Assembly (NCBI RefSeq): GCF_014650675.1
Contig: NZ_BMVK01000007.1
Span: 1-64,000 of the forward strand
Length of the DNA: 64,000 nucleotides
Origin: Streptomyces anulatus
Lineage (GTDB): Bacteria > Actinomycetota > Actinomycetes > Streptomycetales > Streptomycetaceae
Direction of reading: 5' to 3'
Shown piece after piece: positions 44,699 through 52,210 of this stretch. Position 1 is the first letter of the stretch. Every line of letters starts with the position of its first letter. The notes under the pieces were generated by a model. The model saw only the letters and a list, made by a program, of their open reading frames with translations, ran no database searches and was not told where the DNA came from. The position numbers and the translations under genes are program-made.

Positions 44699-45151
44699 AT
44701 GGAACCGGACCAGTCCCTCGCCGACGGCGTACGGGCCGCGTTCCTCGCGGAGGCGGCCACCGCGGCGCGGTACACCTACTTCGCACGGGTCGCCGACATC
44801 GAGGGCCACACCGAGGCGGCCCGGGTGTTCGACGAGCTCGCCGAGAGCGTGGCCTGCGCCGCCCACGGGCACCTGGACGTGCTGCGCGACCTGCTGGGCG
44901 GCGACGATCCGGACACCGGCCGCGCGCTCGGCGACTCCCGCAGCAATCTCGCCGCGGCGATCAGCCGCGACCTCGGGGAGGCCACCGAACGCTACCCCGG
45001 CCTGGCGGCGCGGGCGCACCTGGACGGGGTGGCCGATCTGGCGAGCTGGCTGGAGACGCTGTGCACGTTGAAGAAGACGCACGTGGACCGACTGGAGCAG
45101 GCCCTCAGCGGGCTGACAGAGCAGCGGTTCGCCGGGAACGGAGCGCCATGA
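44699..45151 (+). CDS. Ferritin-like/rubrerythrin-fold protein with degenerate metal ligands
   Basis: This 150-residue four-helix protein aligns by eye with rubrerythrin diiron domains: A-F-L-A-E-A-A-T-A-A-R-Y-T-Y-F-A-R-V-A-D-I-E-G-H keeps the first two Glu. The first ExxH, normally E-N-E-K-E-H, reads E-S-V-A-C-A-A here and the second reads L-K-K-T-H. Several ligands are therefore lost and a classical diiron site is unlikely. No rubredoxin domain is present. The ATG at 44699 lies one base beyond the methyltransferase stop and its own end overlaps the GyrB fusion start, so it belongs to the operon. Confidence 0.65.
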   Translation: MEPDQSLADGVRAAFLAEAATAARYTYFARVADIEGHTEAARVFDELAESVACAAHGHLDVLRDLLGGDDPDTGRALGDSRSNLAAAISRDLGEATERYPGLAARAHLDGVADLASWLETLCTLKKTHVDRLEQALSGLTEQRFAGNGAP

Positions 45152-47079
45152 CCACCGATTACACCGCCGAGGCGATCACCGTCTACTCCGGGCTGGAGGC
45201 GGTGCGCCGCAACCCGTCGATGTACGTCGGGTCGACCGGCCCGGACGGCGCCCACCACCTGGTGCTCGAACTGGTCGACAACGCCGTGGACGAGGCCGCC
45301 GCCGGGCACTGCGGCGCGATCTCGGTGGAGTTGCACGAGGACGGCTCCTGCTCGGTCACCGACGACGGCCGGGGCATCCCCACCGACCCGCACCCGGAGG
45401 CCGGGATCCCGGCGTGTGAGCTCGTGCTCACCACGCTGCACTCGGGAGGCAAGTTCGACCACGCCTCGTACGCGACCTCGGCCGGGCTGCACGGTGTCGG
45501 CCTGGCCTGTGTGAACGCGTTGTCCCAGTGGTTGCGGCTGGACGTGTGGCGCGACGGCGCGCACCACAGCGAGTCGTTCGCCCGGGGCTCGGTCGAGACC
45601 CCGCTCAAGCGGGTCGGCGACAGCGTCCGCCGCGGCACCCGGGTGTGGTTCCGCCCGGACCCGGAGATCTTCTCCTCCTGCGTAATCGACGCGGATCTGC
45701 TGCACGCCCGGCTGCTCGACATCGCGTACCTGCACCCGGGCCTGCGGGTCGATCTCGTCGACCACTGCACCGGGCGGAACGAGTCGCTGTGCGAGAGGAC
45801 CGGGGTACGGGGCCTGCTCGCGTACCGCGCCCGCGACGCCGAGAAGGTGCACGCCGAGCCGGCCACCATCACCTGGGCGGGCGACGGGTGTGTGATCGAC
45901 GCCGCCGTCCAGTGGACCGAGGGGTACGCGGAGCAGATCTTCGCTTACGTCAACACCATCCGCACCGACCTGGGCGGGTCGCATGTGGACGCCCTGCGCG
46001 GTGCGCTGGCCGGGGTGGTGGCCGAGCACCTCGGCCCGGCCGCGGAGAAGATGACCGTGGTCGACATCCTGGAGGGGCTGACCGCGGTGATCGCGATCCG
46101 GATCCCGGACGCGCGGTTCGACGGCCAGACCAAGCGCACCCTGCGCAACGACGACGCGGGCGCCCGGGTGTTCGACGTCGTCACCGAACAGGCGCGGCGG
46201 GCGCTGGCGGCCGACCCGGAGCTGGCCCGCCGTATCGCCGAACGGGCCGTCGACGCGAGCCGGGCCCGGCTCGCCGCGCGGCTGGCCGGGCGGACGGCCC
46301 GCTCCCGGACCCGGGCTGTCGAGGTCGACTACGCGGTCTACCAGCGGCAGTTCGGGATCCGCTCGAAGGACTGGCACGACTCGTGCGCCTGGCTCACCGA
46401 CGAGGATCTGCTCGGCAAGCACGCGGAGCTGTGCGCGGTGCCGCCGGACGCGCGGATGCTGGACGTGTGCTGCGGCAGCGGTGTCGTCGGCGGCGCGTTC
46501 CGCGGCCGGGTCGGCGAGACGGTCGGACTGGACCTCACCCCGGAGATGGCCGCGCTCGCCGCGACCCGGCTGGACGTGGTGCACCAGGGCACCGTCTACG
46601 ACCTGCCGTTCCCCGACGCCAGTTTCGACCTCGTGGTCACCCGGGAGGTGCTGCATCTGCTGCCCCGGCCGGAGCGGCCGGTGTCGGAGATCTTCCGTGT
46701 GCTGCGGCCGGGCGGACAGTTCATCGTCGGGCAGATCGTGCCGTACGCGGATGTGGACGCGTTCTGGATGTTCCGCGTGTTCAAGAAGAAGCAGCCACTG
46801 CTGTACCAGATGTTCCGCGAGGAGGACTTCCGGGCGTTGCTCACCGGTGGCGGGTTCACCGACGTGCGGATGGAGGAGTACTTCCTGTGGGAGTCGATCG
46901 ACCGGTGGATCGACACCCACGAGACGACACCGGCGAACCGGCAGGAGATCTACCGCCTCTACTACGAAGCGCCGCGCGAGGTGCGCGCCGTCCACCCGTT
47001 CGAGGTGCTGCCGGACGGTTCGGTCCGCGACCGGTGGCGGTGGTGCGTGTACTCGGTGCGGAAGCCCGACCATGCCTAG
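45148..47079 (+). CDS. GyrB ATPase-transducer module fused to a SAM methyltransferase
   Basis: This 643-residue fusion starts with residues 1-390, which match the 43-kDa N-terminal fragment of DNA gyrase B. The E41-L-V-D-N45 N-box, D72-D-G-R-G, G-L-H-G-V-G at 113-118 and the Q-T-K loop at 327-329 are all present. The TOPRIM and C-terminal gyrase parts are missing. Residues 395-643 are a class I methyltransferase (L-D-V-C-C-G-S-G near 438) related to the gene at 43954. At the position of E. coli GyrB Arg136, which contacts coumarins, I read Ser141. ATP binding should be intact. Role could be self-resistance decoy or an ATP-dependent biosynthetic enzyme. Confidence 0.87.
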   Translation: MTTDYTAEAITVYSGLEAVRRNPSMYVGSTGPDGAHHLVLELVDNAVDEAAAGHCGAISVELHEDGSCSVTDDGRGIPTDPHPEAGIPACELVLTTLHSGGKFDHASYATSAGLHGVGLACVNALSQWLRLDVWRDGAHHSESFARGSVETPLKRVGDSVRRGTRVWFRPDPEIFSSCVIDADLLHARLLDIAYLHPGLRVDLVDHCTGRNESLCERTGVRGLLAYRARDAEKVHAEPATITWAGDGCVIDAAVQWTEGYAEQIFAYVNTIRTDLGGSHVDALRGALAGVVAEHLGPAAEKMTVVDILEGLTAVIAIRIPDARFDGQTKRTLRNDDAGARVFDVVTEQARRALAADPELARRIAERAVDASRARLAARLAGRTARSRTRAVEVDYAVYQRQFGIRSKDWHDSCAWLTDEDLLGKHAELCAVPPDARMLDVCCGSGVVGGAFRGRVGETVGLDLTPEMAALAATRLDVVHQGTVYDLPFPDASFDLVVTREVLHLLPRPERPVSEIFRVLRPGGQFIVGQIVPYADVDAFWMFRVFKKKQPLLYQMFREEDFRALLTGGGFTDVRMEEYFLWESIDRWIDTHETTPANRQEIYRLYYEAPREVRAVHPFEVLPDGSVRDRWRWCVYSVRKPDHA

Positions 47080-48325
47080 CCGCACCGTGGACAGCCCCGT
47101 CGCCGAGGTCGTGCGCCGGCTGGAGATGCTGCGGCCGCTGCGGGGCACGCCGGTACCGCACTTCCGCGCGAAGGTGCGCGATCTCGTCGTCGTCGCGTCG
47201 AGTTCGCGGGGCGGGTCGAGCATGCTCTCCGAGCTGCTGCGGACGTCGCCGCACCTGCTGCACCTGCGCGGTGAGCTGAATCCGTTGCTGCGGCTGGTCG
47301 GCCTCGACCACCCGCACAGCGGCACCGGATCCGACGAGCTGGACGCGGCGCACTGGCACGGGCTCCAGCCACGGTCCCGGGCGTTGTTCGATGCGGAGCT
47401 GGCGCTGGACGCCGGGTCTCCCGGCACCGGCGTGGAGAACCTGGCGGTGGACGCCGCGTGGCGGCTGGTCGTGCAGTGGCCGGGGCTGGACCTCGATCCC
47501 GTCGACCTGGTGCGAACCGCCGAGGCGGTACTGGACGGTGATCTTCCCCGGTTCGCGCGGTCGCTGATCGGCAGGGCCGGCGTGAACCCGTGGTACTACG
47601 ACCTCCCCGGGCGGTCACCGGGACCACGACCGGCCGGGCCGCCCGGTGACATGCTGCTCGAAGAGCCGCCCTTCGTCCTCCCCCGCCCGTGGCGGCCCGC
47701 GAGCGAACACGATCTCGCCACGAAGCCACTGGTGATCAAGACGCCGGGCAACGCCTACCGGCTCGGCTTCCTGCGGGCCGCGTTCCCCAACGCGCGCCTG
47801 CGGATGCTGCACCTGACCAGGAACCCGGCCGCGTCGATCAACGGCCTGGTCGACGGGTGGCTGCACCACGGTTTCCACGCGTATCGGCTGGACGAACCGC
47901 TGCGCATCCCCGGATACACCGACGTGCGGCCGGCCGACCGGCACTGGTGGAAGTTCGACCTGCCACCCCGCTGGCCCGCGTACACCGCCGCCGCGCTGCC
48001 CCGGGTCTGCGCCCACCAGTGGTGGTCGAGTCACCGTGCGGTGCTCGCGCACGGGGCGGATCACACGGTGCGGTTCGAGGACCTGATCAGCGGTCCGCAC
48101 GACCGCGCGGACGCCGTCGAGCGGGTCGCGGACTGGCTGGGGATCCCGTTCGACGGGCCACTGAAGCGGGCCGCGACCGACGGCATCGCCGCCACCGTGT
48201 CCACCGCCGCGCCACGCCCCGGACGGTGGCGGGCGCGGGAGGAGGAGGTCCGGTCGGCGCTGAGCGCCGACGTGCTCGCGATGGCGGAGAGGCTCGGCTA
48301 TGCCCGTGACGACCACTGGATCTGA
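47072..48325 (+). CDS. Sulfotransferase 2 (PAPS-dependent)
   Basis: This 417-residue sulfotransferase-fold protein has A-S-S-S-R-G-G-S-S-M-L-S-E (about 42-54) as the phosphosulfate loop and L-H-L-T-R-N-P-A-A-S-I-N as the 3'-phosphate motif, later in the protein. It is only distantly similar to sulfotransferase 1, so the two probably act on different sites. The ATG at 47072 overlaps the fusion gene stop by 8 bases and the end overlaps the next gene by 26 bases. A Pro-rich insertion lies around residues 180-200. Confidence 0.8.
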   Translation: MPSRTVDSPVAEVVRRLEMLRPLRGTPVPHFRAKVRDLVVVASSSRGGSSMLSELLRTSPHLLHLRGELNPLLRLVGLDHPHSGTGSDELDAAHWHGLQPRSRALFDAELALDAGSPGTGVENLAVDAAWRLVVQWPGLDLDPVDLVRTAEAVLDGDLPRFARSLIGRAGVNPWYYDLPGRSPGPRPAGPPGDMLLEEPPFVLPRPWRPASEHDLATKPLVIKTPGNAYRLGFLRAAFPNARLRMLHLTRNPAASINGLVDGWLHHGFHAYRLDEPLRIPGYTDVRPADRHWWKFDLPPRWPAYTAAALPRVCAHQWWSSHRAVLAHGADHTVRFEDLISGPHDRADAVERVADWLGIPFDGPLKRAATDGIAATVSTAAPRPGRWRAREEEVRSALSADVLAMAERLGYARDDHWI

Positions 48326-49253
48326 GCCGAGCACCCACGGCGGCCCCGGCTGGGTCCCCCGGGTGGCCTCGCATGGGGACGAGGTCGCGGCCGGAGAGGT
48401 GTGGGCGCCCTGCGGCTACCGGTCGGAGACGGCCGCGCTGCGGTCGGTGCTGCTGGTCCGCCCGCCGGACAGCGTCGCCGCGGTGGGACGGCCGGGGGCC
48501 TCGCTCATGGTCGGGCCGGTGGACCTCCCGGCGATGCGGGCGCAGTGCGAGGCGCTGGCGGACCGCCTGCGGGGCAACGGGGTCGAGGTGCACCTGACGT
48601 CCCCCGAGGCGACGCCGAACGTGGTGTTCGCGCGGGACCTGTTCTGGATGACCCCGGCCGGGGCGGTACTGGCGCGGATGGCGTCGGTGCAGCGGGCCGG
48701 CGAGGAACGGCACGCCGCGCTCGCGCTGGCCGGGGCCGGGTTCCCGATCCTGCGCACGGTGTCCGGCACCGCCGTGTTCGAGGGCGCCGACGCACTCTGG
48801 ATCGACCCGTCGACGGTGATCGTGGCTACCGGGTTCCGCACGAACCCGGCCGGCGCGGCCGAGGTCGCCTCGGCGGTCGCCGGACTGGGGGCGCGGGTCG
48901 TGACGGTGCCGCTGGCACCGGGCGTACAGCACCTGCTCGGGACGGTGGTGTTCCTCGACCGGTCCACCGCCGTCGTCCACCGGGCGGCGTGCCCACCGGA
49001 GTTGGCGGCACTGCTCGCCGAGTACGGCTATCGGGTGATCGCACTGCCGCCGGACGAGGAACTGCTGGTGCGGCGCGGGATGAACCTGCTGGTACTGGCG
49101 CCGGGGCGGGTGCTGATGCCCGCGGGCTGCCCGGGAATCCGGCGGACGCTGGAGCGGGCGGGCGTGGCCGTCGACGAGATCGACGTCGGCGCGTACCTGC
49201 GGGCGGCCGGCGGCATCGGCTGCGTGACCGGGGTGGTGCGCCGTGAGCACTGA
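48300..49253 (+). CDS. Arginine deiminase/DDAH-fold enzyme (amidinotransferase superfamily)
   Basis: This 317-residue pentein-fold protein has N-V-V-F-A-R-D-L-F-W-M-T, an F-E-G-A-D motif (EGGD variant, Glu161), H211 in V-Q-H-L-L-G and the C-terminal nucleophile in A-G-G-I-G-C308-V-T. These are the residues dimethylarginine dimethylaminohydrolases and arginine deiminases use to attack guanidines; amidinotransferases share the fold. It may hydrolyse or transfer an amidino group on a substrate or on the product. It is the last gene of the operon. The ATG at 48300 lies inside the sulfotransferase end. Confidence 0.8.
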   Translation: MPVTTTGSEPSTHGGPGWVPRVASHGDEVAAGEVWAPCGYRSETAALRSVLLVRPPDSVAAVGRPGASLMVGPVDLPAMRAQCEALADRLRGNGVEVHLTSPEATPNVVFARDLFWMTPAGAVLARMASVQRAGEERHAALALAGAGFPILRTVSGTAVFEGADALWIDPSTVIVATGFRTNPAGAAEVASAVAGLGARVVTVPLAPGVQHLLGTVVFLDRSTAVVHRAACPPELAALLAEYGYRVIALPPDEELLVRRGMNLLVLAPGRVLMPAGCPGIRRTLERAGVAVDEIDVGAYLRAAGGIGCVTGVVRREH

Positions 49254-49260
49254 GAGCCGG

Positions 49261-49695
49261 TCACTCGGCCGATCGCTGGGCCGGGTACACCGTGGGGTCG
49301 TCCAGCGGCACCTTCAGCCAGGAGATCATCTGGCGGAGCTGGTGGTAGGCCGCGAGCCGCTGCTCGTCGGAGTCGGCCTCCTCCGCGGCCGCGATCGGCT
49401 CCCACAGGCGCGGCACCATCACCGGCCCGAGTTCGAGCAGGCCGCCGCTGCCGCCGGTGGCCCACTTCGCCAGCACGTACCGGACGATCGCGCCGACCGG
49501 GATGTCCAGGTTCCGGGACATGCCGCGCACCGTCTCCAGCGGATCGAGGAGCCCGTAGTCGACCACTTCGGCCTTGAAGTTGGCGTGCGGGTCGTCCGGT
49601 GGCCAGCACCGCTCCCACCGGCGCAGCCGAACCGTCGGCGTACCGGTCGCGTCGTGGGCCAGGTCATTCATGTAGCCGTCCATGTCGCCGTCCAT
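49261..49695 (-). CDS. DUF6027 family protein
   Basis: This 144-residue protein resembles a conserved actinobacterial family (DUF6027, from memory): V-R-L-R-R-W-E-R-C-W, then D-D-P-H-A-N-F-K-A-E-V, R-N-L-D-I-P-V-G-A-I-V-R-Y-V-L-A-K-W-A-T-G-G and L-W-E-P-I-A-A-A-E-E-A. The middle part looks like a small helical DNA-binding or adaptor domain, but no function is known. It is convergent with the DDAH-like gene (7 bases apart) and divergent from the micropeptide gene. It may be a regulator captured by the cluster or a core gene. The first of three nearby ATGs is used. Confidence 0.65.
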   Translation of the reverse strand: MDGDMDGYMNDLAHDATGTPTVRLRRWERCWPPDDPHANFKAEVVDYGLLDPLETVRGMSRNLDIPVGAIVRYVLAKWATGGSGGLLELGPVMVPRLWEPIAAAEEADSDEQRLAAYHQLRQMISWLKVPLDDPTVYPAQRSAE

Positions 49696-49769
49696 ACCGC
49701 CACCCTAGGGCGGCACCGAGCTTGTCCGACCGGGCAGGGATGAACACCGAAGTGAGGAAAGGAGAACCA

Positions 49770-49901
49770 GTGAACGAGAACCTTCGTGAGGAGCGACTCG
49801 CCCTCGTTCCGACCGACTCGGGCGCCGCGACCAGCGGCACCGCTACGGCCGACGACGAGGCGATCCGTCAGCAGCTGCGCAGCCTCGGCTACCGCATCTG
49901 A
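49770..49901 (+). CDS. 43-residue peptide, possible RiPP precursor or small accessory
   Basis: This very small gene starts at GTG 49770 with an exemplary AGGAAAGGAG site 5 bases away. The product is an acidic peptide opening N-E-N-L-R-E-E-R-L-A-L-V-P, with a Ser/Thr/Ala/Gly-rich middle, then A-D-D-E-A-I-R-Q-Q-L-R-S-L and a C-terminal G-Y-R-I. It matches no family I recognise. It heads the operon containing MbtH and radical SAM 2 and is followed by a strong hairpin, the arrangement used to overproduce RiPP precursors. A short C-terminal core ending in Tyr-Arg-Ile is my inference, not shown. Confidence 0.6.
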   Translation: MNENLREERLALVPTDSGAATSGTATADDEAIRQQLRSLGYRI

Positions 49902-49910
49902 CCGAACCGC

Positions 49911-49946
49911 CCCGGCCCGCCCGCCTGTGCGGGCGGGTGGGCCGGG
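49911..49946 (+). terminator. Hairpin attenuator between the peptide gene and mbtH
   Basis: A 9-bp perfect stem (49916-49924 with 49929-49937, loop CTGT) is extended by 5 more pairs (49911-49915 with 49942-49946) across a 4-base bulge. Sitting 9 bases past the peptide stop and ending 28 bases before MbtH, it could act as a partial terminator or RNA stabiliser so that the peptide is made in excess. Confidence 0.65.
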
Positions 49947-49974
49947 TGTCCCCGCGAAGGAGGCCGGAGACGGT

Positions 49975-50199
49975 ATGGCTGAGACGACCAACCCGTTCGA
50001 CGACGACGCGGCGTTCCGGGTGCTGCGCAACGACGAGGACCAGCACTCGCTGTGGCCGGAGTTCGCTCCGGTGCCCGCCGGGTGGCGCGTGGTGCACGGT
50101 CCGGACGGCCGCGCGGCGTGCCTGGCGTACGTCGAGGAGAACTGGACCGATCTGCGTCCGGCCTCCCTGCGCCGCGCCATGGACGACCCGTCCGGGTGA
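49975..50199 (+). CDS. MbtH-like NRPS accessory protein
   Basis: This 74-residue protein has every MbtH landmark in order: N-P-F-D-D, V-L-R-N-D-E-D-Q-H-S-L-W-P-E-F, V-P-A-G-W-R-V-V-H-G, and E-E-N-W-T-D-L-R-P-A-S-L. MbtH proteins bind and activate adenylation domains. It should assist one or more of the three A domains of this cluster, although it is separated from them by other genes. The ATG follows GGAGACGGT. Confidence 0.95.
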   Translation: MAETTNPFDDDAAFRVLRNDEDQHSLWPEFAPVPAGWRVVHGPDGRAACLAYVEENWTDLRPASLRRAMDDPSG

Positions 50200-50257
50200 G
50201 CCACCGGGGTGAATCGGCCGCGGGAACCCGGCGGCCTGACGGCATAGGGGCAGAAAA

Positions 50258-52186
50258 GTGAGTCGGTCCGCACTTCCGTTACCTCGATCTCGACCACGTT
50301 CACGGGAGAAGCGCGGGCGCGCGCTGATCGTGCAACAGGGCGCCTGGGACATGCCCAAGGAATCGATGCCGCTCGCCGCCGGCTATCTGACAGCCGCGGC
50401 ACGGGCCGATCCCGTGGTGGGCCCCGAGTTCGACGTGGGCATACAGAACTTCCGCGGTGGAGAATCGCTCGGCTCGATGGCGCGCACGATCTTCTCCGGG
50501 GTGGTGCCGGACGTGCTGGCGTTCTCGGTCCTCGGCTGGAACGTCGACCAGTTCGGCGCGCTCGCCGAGACCTACAGGTCGGTGCGCCCGGACGGCTGGG
50601 TCGTCTTCGGCGGAACGCACGTCGCCCACCAGGCGGAACGCGTCTTCCGACGCTTCCCCGAGGTCGACGTCGTCGCCAACGGCGAAGGCGAGTTCACCTT
50701 CCGCGACCTGCTGCTCGCCGTCCTTGAGGAGAAGTCGCCGCACGACCTCTCGCAGGTGCCGGGAATCTCCTACCGCGACGAGGAAGGCACGATCCACACC
50801 ACTGCCGAGGCACCGCGCATCGACGACCTGGACATCATTCCGTCGCCCTTTCTCACCGGGGCCATCCCGCTGCTCGACCACACGGGCCGGTTCCGCTACG
50901 ACGTCGCGCTGATGGAGACCAACCGCGGCTGCCCGTACAAGTGCTCCTTCTGTTACTGGGGTGGCGCGGTCGGCCAGCGGATGCGTGACTTCTCCCGCGA
51001 GCGGCTGCGCGCGGAACTCGACATCTTCGGCTATCACCAGGTGCCCACGGTGGTGTTGTGCGACTCGAACTTCGGTATGCGGAAGCCGGACGCGGAGTTC
51101 GTCGAGGACCTCGTCAGGACGCGCGAGAAGTACGGGTTCCCGCGGTCGTTGGAGACGTCGTGGGCGAAGAACAAGTCCAGGACGTTCCGCAACATCATCC
51201 GCCGCATGAAGGCCGAGGGGTTCCAGAGCTCGTTCACCGTGGCGCTGCAGACACTGGACGACACGGCGTTGCGTGACATGGGCAGAAGCAACATGCGGCT
51301 CAACGAGTGGAAGGAGCTGGCGACCTGGCTCGCGGCAGAGGGGCTCGACGCCTACGCCGAGCTGATCTGGGGCGCGCCGGGTGAGACGGTCGACTCCTTC
51401 CTGACGGGCTACGACCGGCTCTCCGAACACGTTTCCCGCATCGCCGTCTACCCTCTGTTGCTGCTGCCCAACACGGACTACGCGGAGAACCGCGAGGAGC
51501 ACGGCTTCGTCACCGTGCGCGGCGACAACGACGACTTCGAGTACGTTCTCGCCAACCGCACCGTCACGGTCGCGGAGAACACGACGATGCAGCGGTTCAT
51601 GTTCTGGGCCCGGACGATGAGCGAGAACATGTACTTCCGGCACATCTGGGTGCCGCTGCGGGAGCTGGCCGGGCTCACCCAGAGTGCCGTCCTGCTGATC
51701 CTGTCGGACTGGTTCCAGGACTCGGCCGATCCCGCCGTCGCCGATCTGCTCGGCCACGGCCGCCAGTTCACCGACTCCGGCCTGGTCGTCGGGTCGCTGC
51801 ACAAGCTCTACGCCGACCCTCGGTTCGCGCCGGTCTTCCGGCGATGGTGGGACGAGGCGATCCTGCCGAAGGTGCCCGAGCGGCACAGACCGCTGCTGAA
51901 CGAGATCTTCCGCTACGACAACGCGACCCGCCCGATCTACCGCGGAGCGGGTGCCGAGGACGCCGAGGTGCGCAGCATCGACGGTCTGCCGCACTACGTC
52001 CGCGGCGGCCTGCGGTTCCAGTACGCGATGCCACATGTTCTCGACGCCATCCGCACGGGCCGGCCGTTCGACGACGAACCCTCTCCGGTCGAACTGACAC
52101 TCGCCCATCGCGTCGGGTTCGACGACTACCTGGACAACCACGAACTCGCGACCTACTACGCCGGCCGTTGCCTCGGGATCCGGTAG
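50258..52186 (+). CDS. Cobalamin-binding radical SAM enzyme 2
   Basis: This 642-residue enzyme has an N-terminal B12-type domain (about 20-170: V-F-G-G-T-H-V-A-H-Q, N-G-E-G-E-F-T-F) and a radical SAM core with T-N-R-G-C225-P-Y-K-C229-S-F-C232-Y-W-G-G. The roughly 200-residue C-terminal extension contains many aromatic residues and differs from radical SAM 1. Such enzymes often methylate sp3 or sp2 carbons of peptides or antibiotics. It is cotranscribed with the micropeptide and MbtH. GTG start with AGGGG 8 bases upstream. Its stop lies 24 bases from the convergent core gene, so it marks the right cluster edge. Confidence 0.88.
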   Translation: MSRSALPLPRSRPRSREKRGRALIVQQGAWDMPKESMPLAAGYLTAAARADPVVGPEFDVGIQNFRGGESLGSMARTIFSGVVPDVLAFSVLGWNVDQFGALAETYRSVRPDGWVVFGGTHVAHQAERVFRRFPEVDVVANGEGEFTFRDLLLAVLEEKSPHDLSQVPGISYRDEEGTIHTTAEAPRIDDLDIIPSPFLTGAIPLLDHTGRFRYDVALMETNRGCPYKCSFCYWGGAVGQRMRDFSRERLRAELDIFGYHQVPTVVLCDSNFGMRKPDAEFVEDLVRTREKYGFPRSLETSWAKNKSRTFRNIIRRMKAEGFQSSFTVALQTLDDTALRDMGRSNMRLNEWKELATWLAAEGLDAYAELIWGAPGETVDSFLTGYDRLSEHVSRIAVYPLLLLPNTDYAENREEHGFVTVRGDNDDFEYVLANRTVTVAENTTMQRFMFWARTMSENMYFRHIWVPLRELAGLTQSAVLLILSDWFQDSADPAVADLLGHGRQFTDSGLVVGSLHKLYADPRFAPVFRRWWDEAILPKVPERHRPLLNEIFRYDNATRPIYRGAGAEDAEVRSIDGLPHYVRGGLRFQYAMPHVLDAIRTGRPFDDEPSPVELTLAHRVGFDDYLDNHELATYYAGRCLGIR

Positions 52187-52210
52187 CCGCCAGCACCCCG
52201 GCCCCGGACC

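Noticed and set aside
45148..47079. Idea that this is a full gyrB resistance gene as in aminocoumarin producers
   Set aside because: The TOPRIM and C-terminal gyrase domains are missing and a methyltransferase is fused instead, so it cannot replace GyrB in the holoenzyme.
24256..52186. Pyrrolobenzodiazepine cluster because of A-T plus reductase NRPS and KMO
   Set aside because: The loading code keeps the alpha-amino Asp (not an anthranilate code), there is one extra module, and no UvrA-like resistance or kynureninase genes are present.
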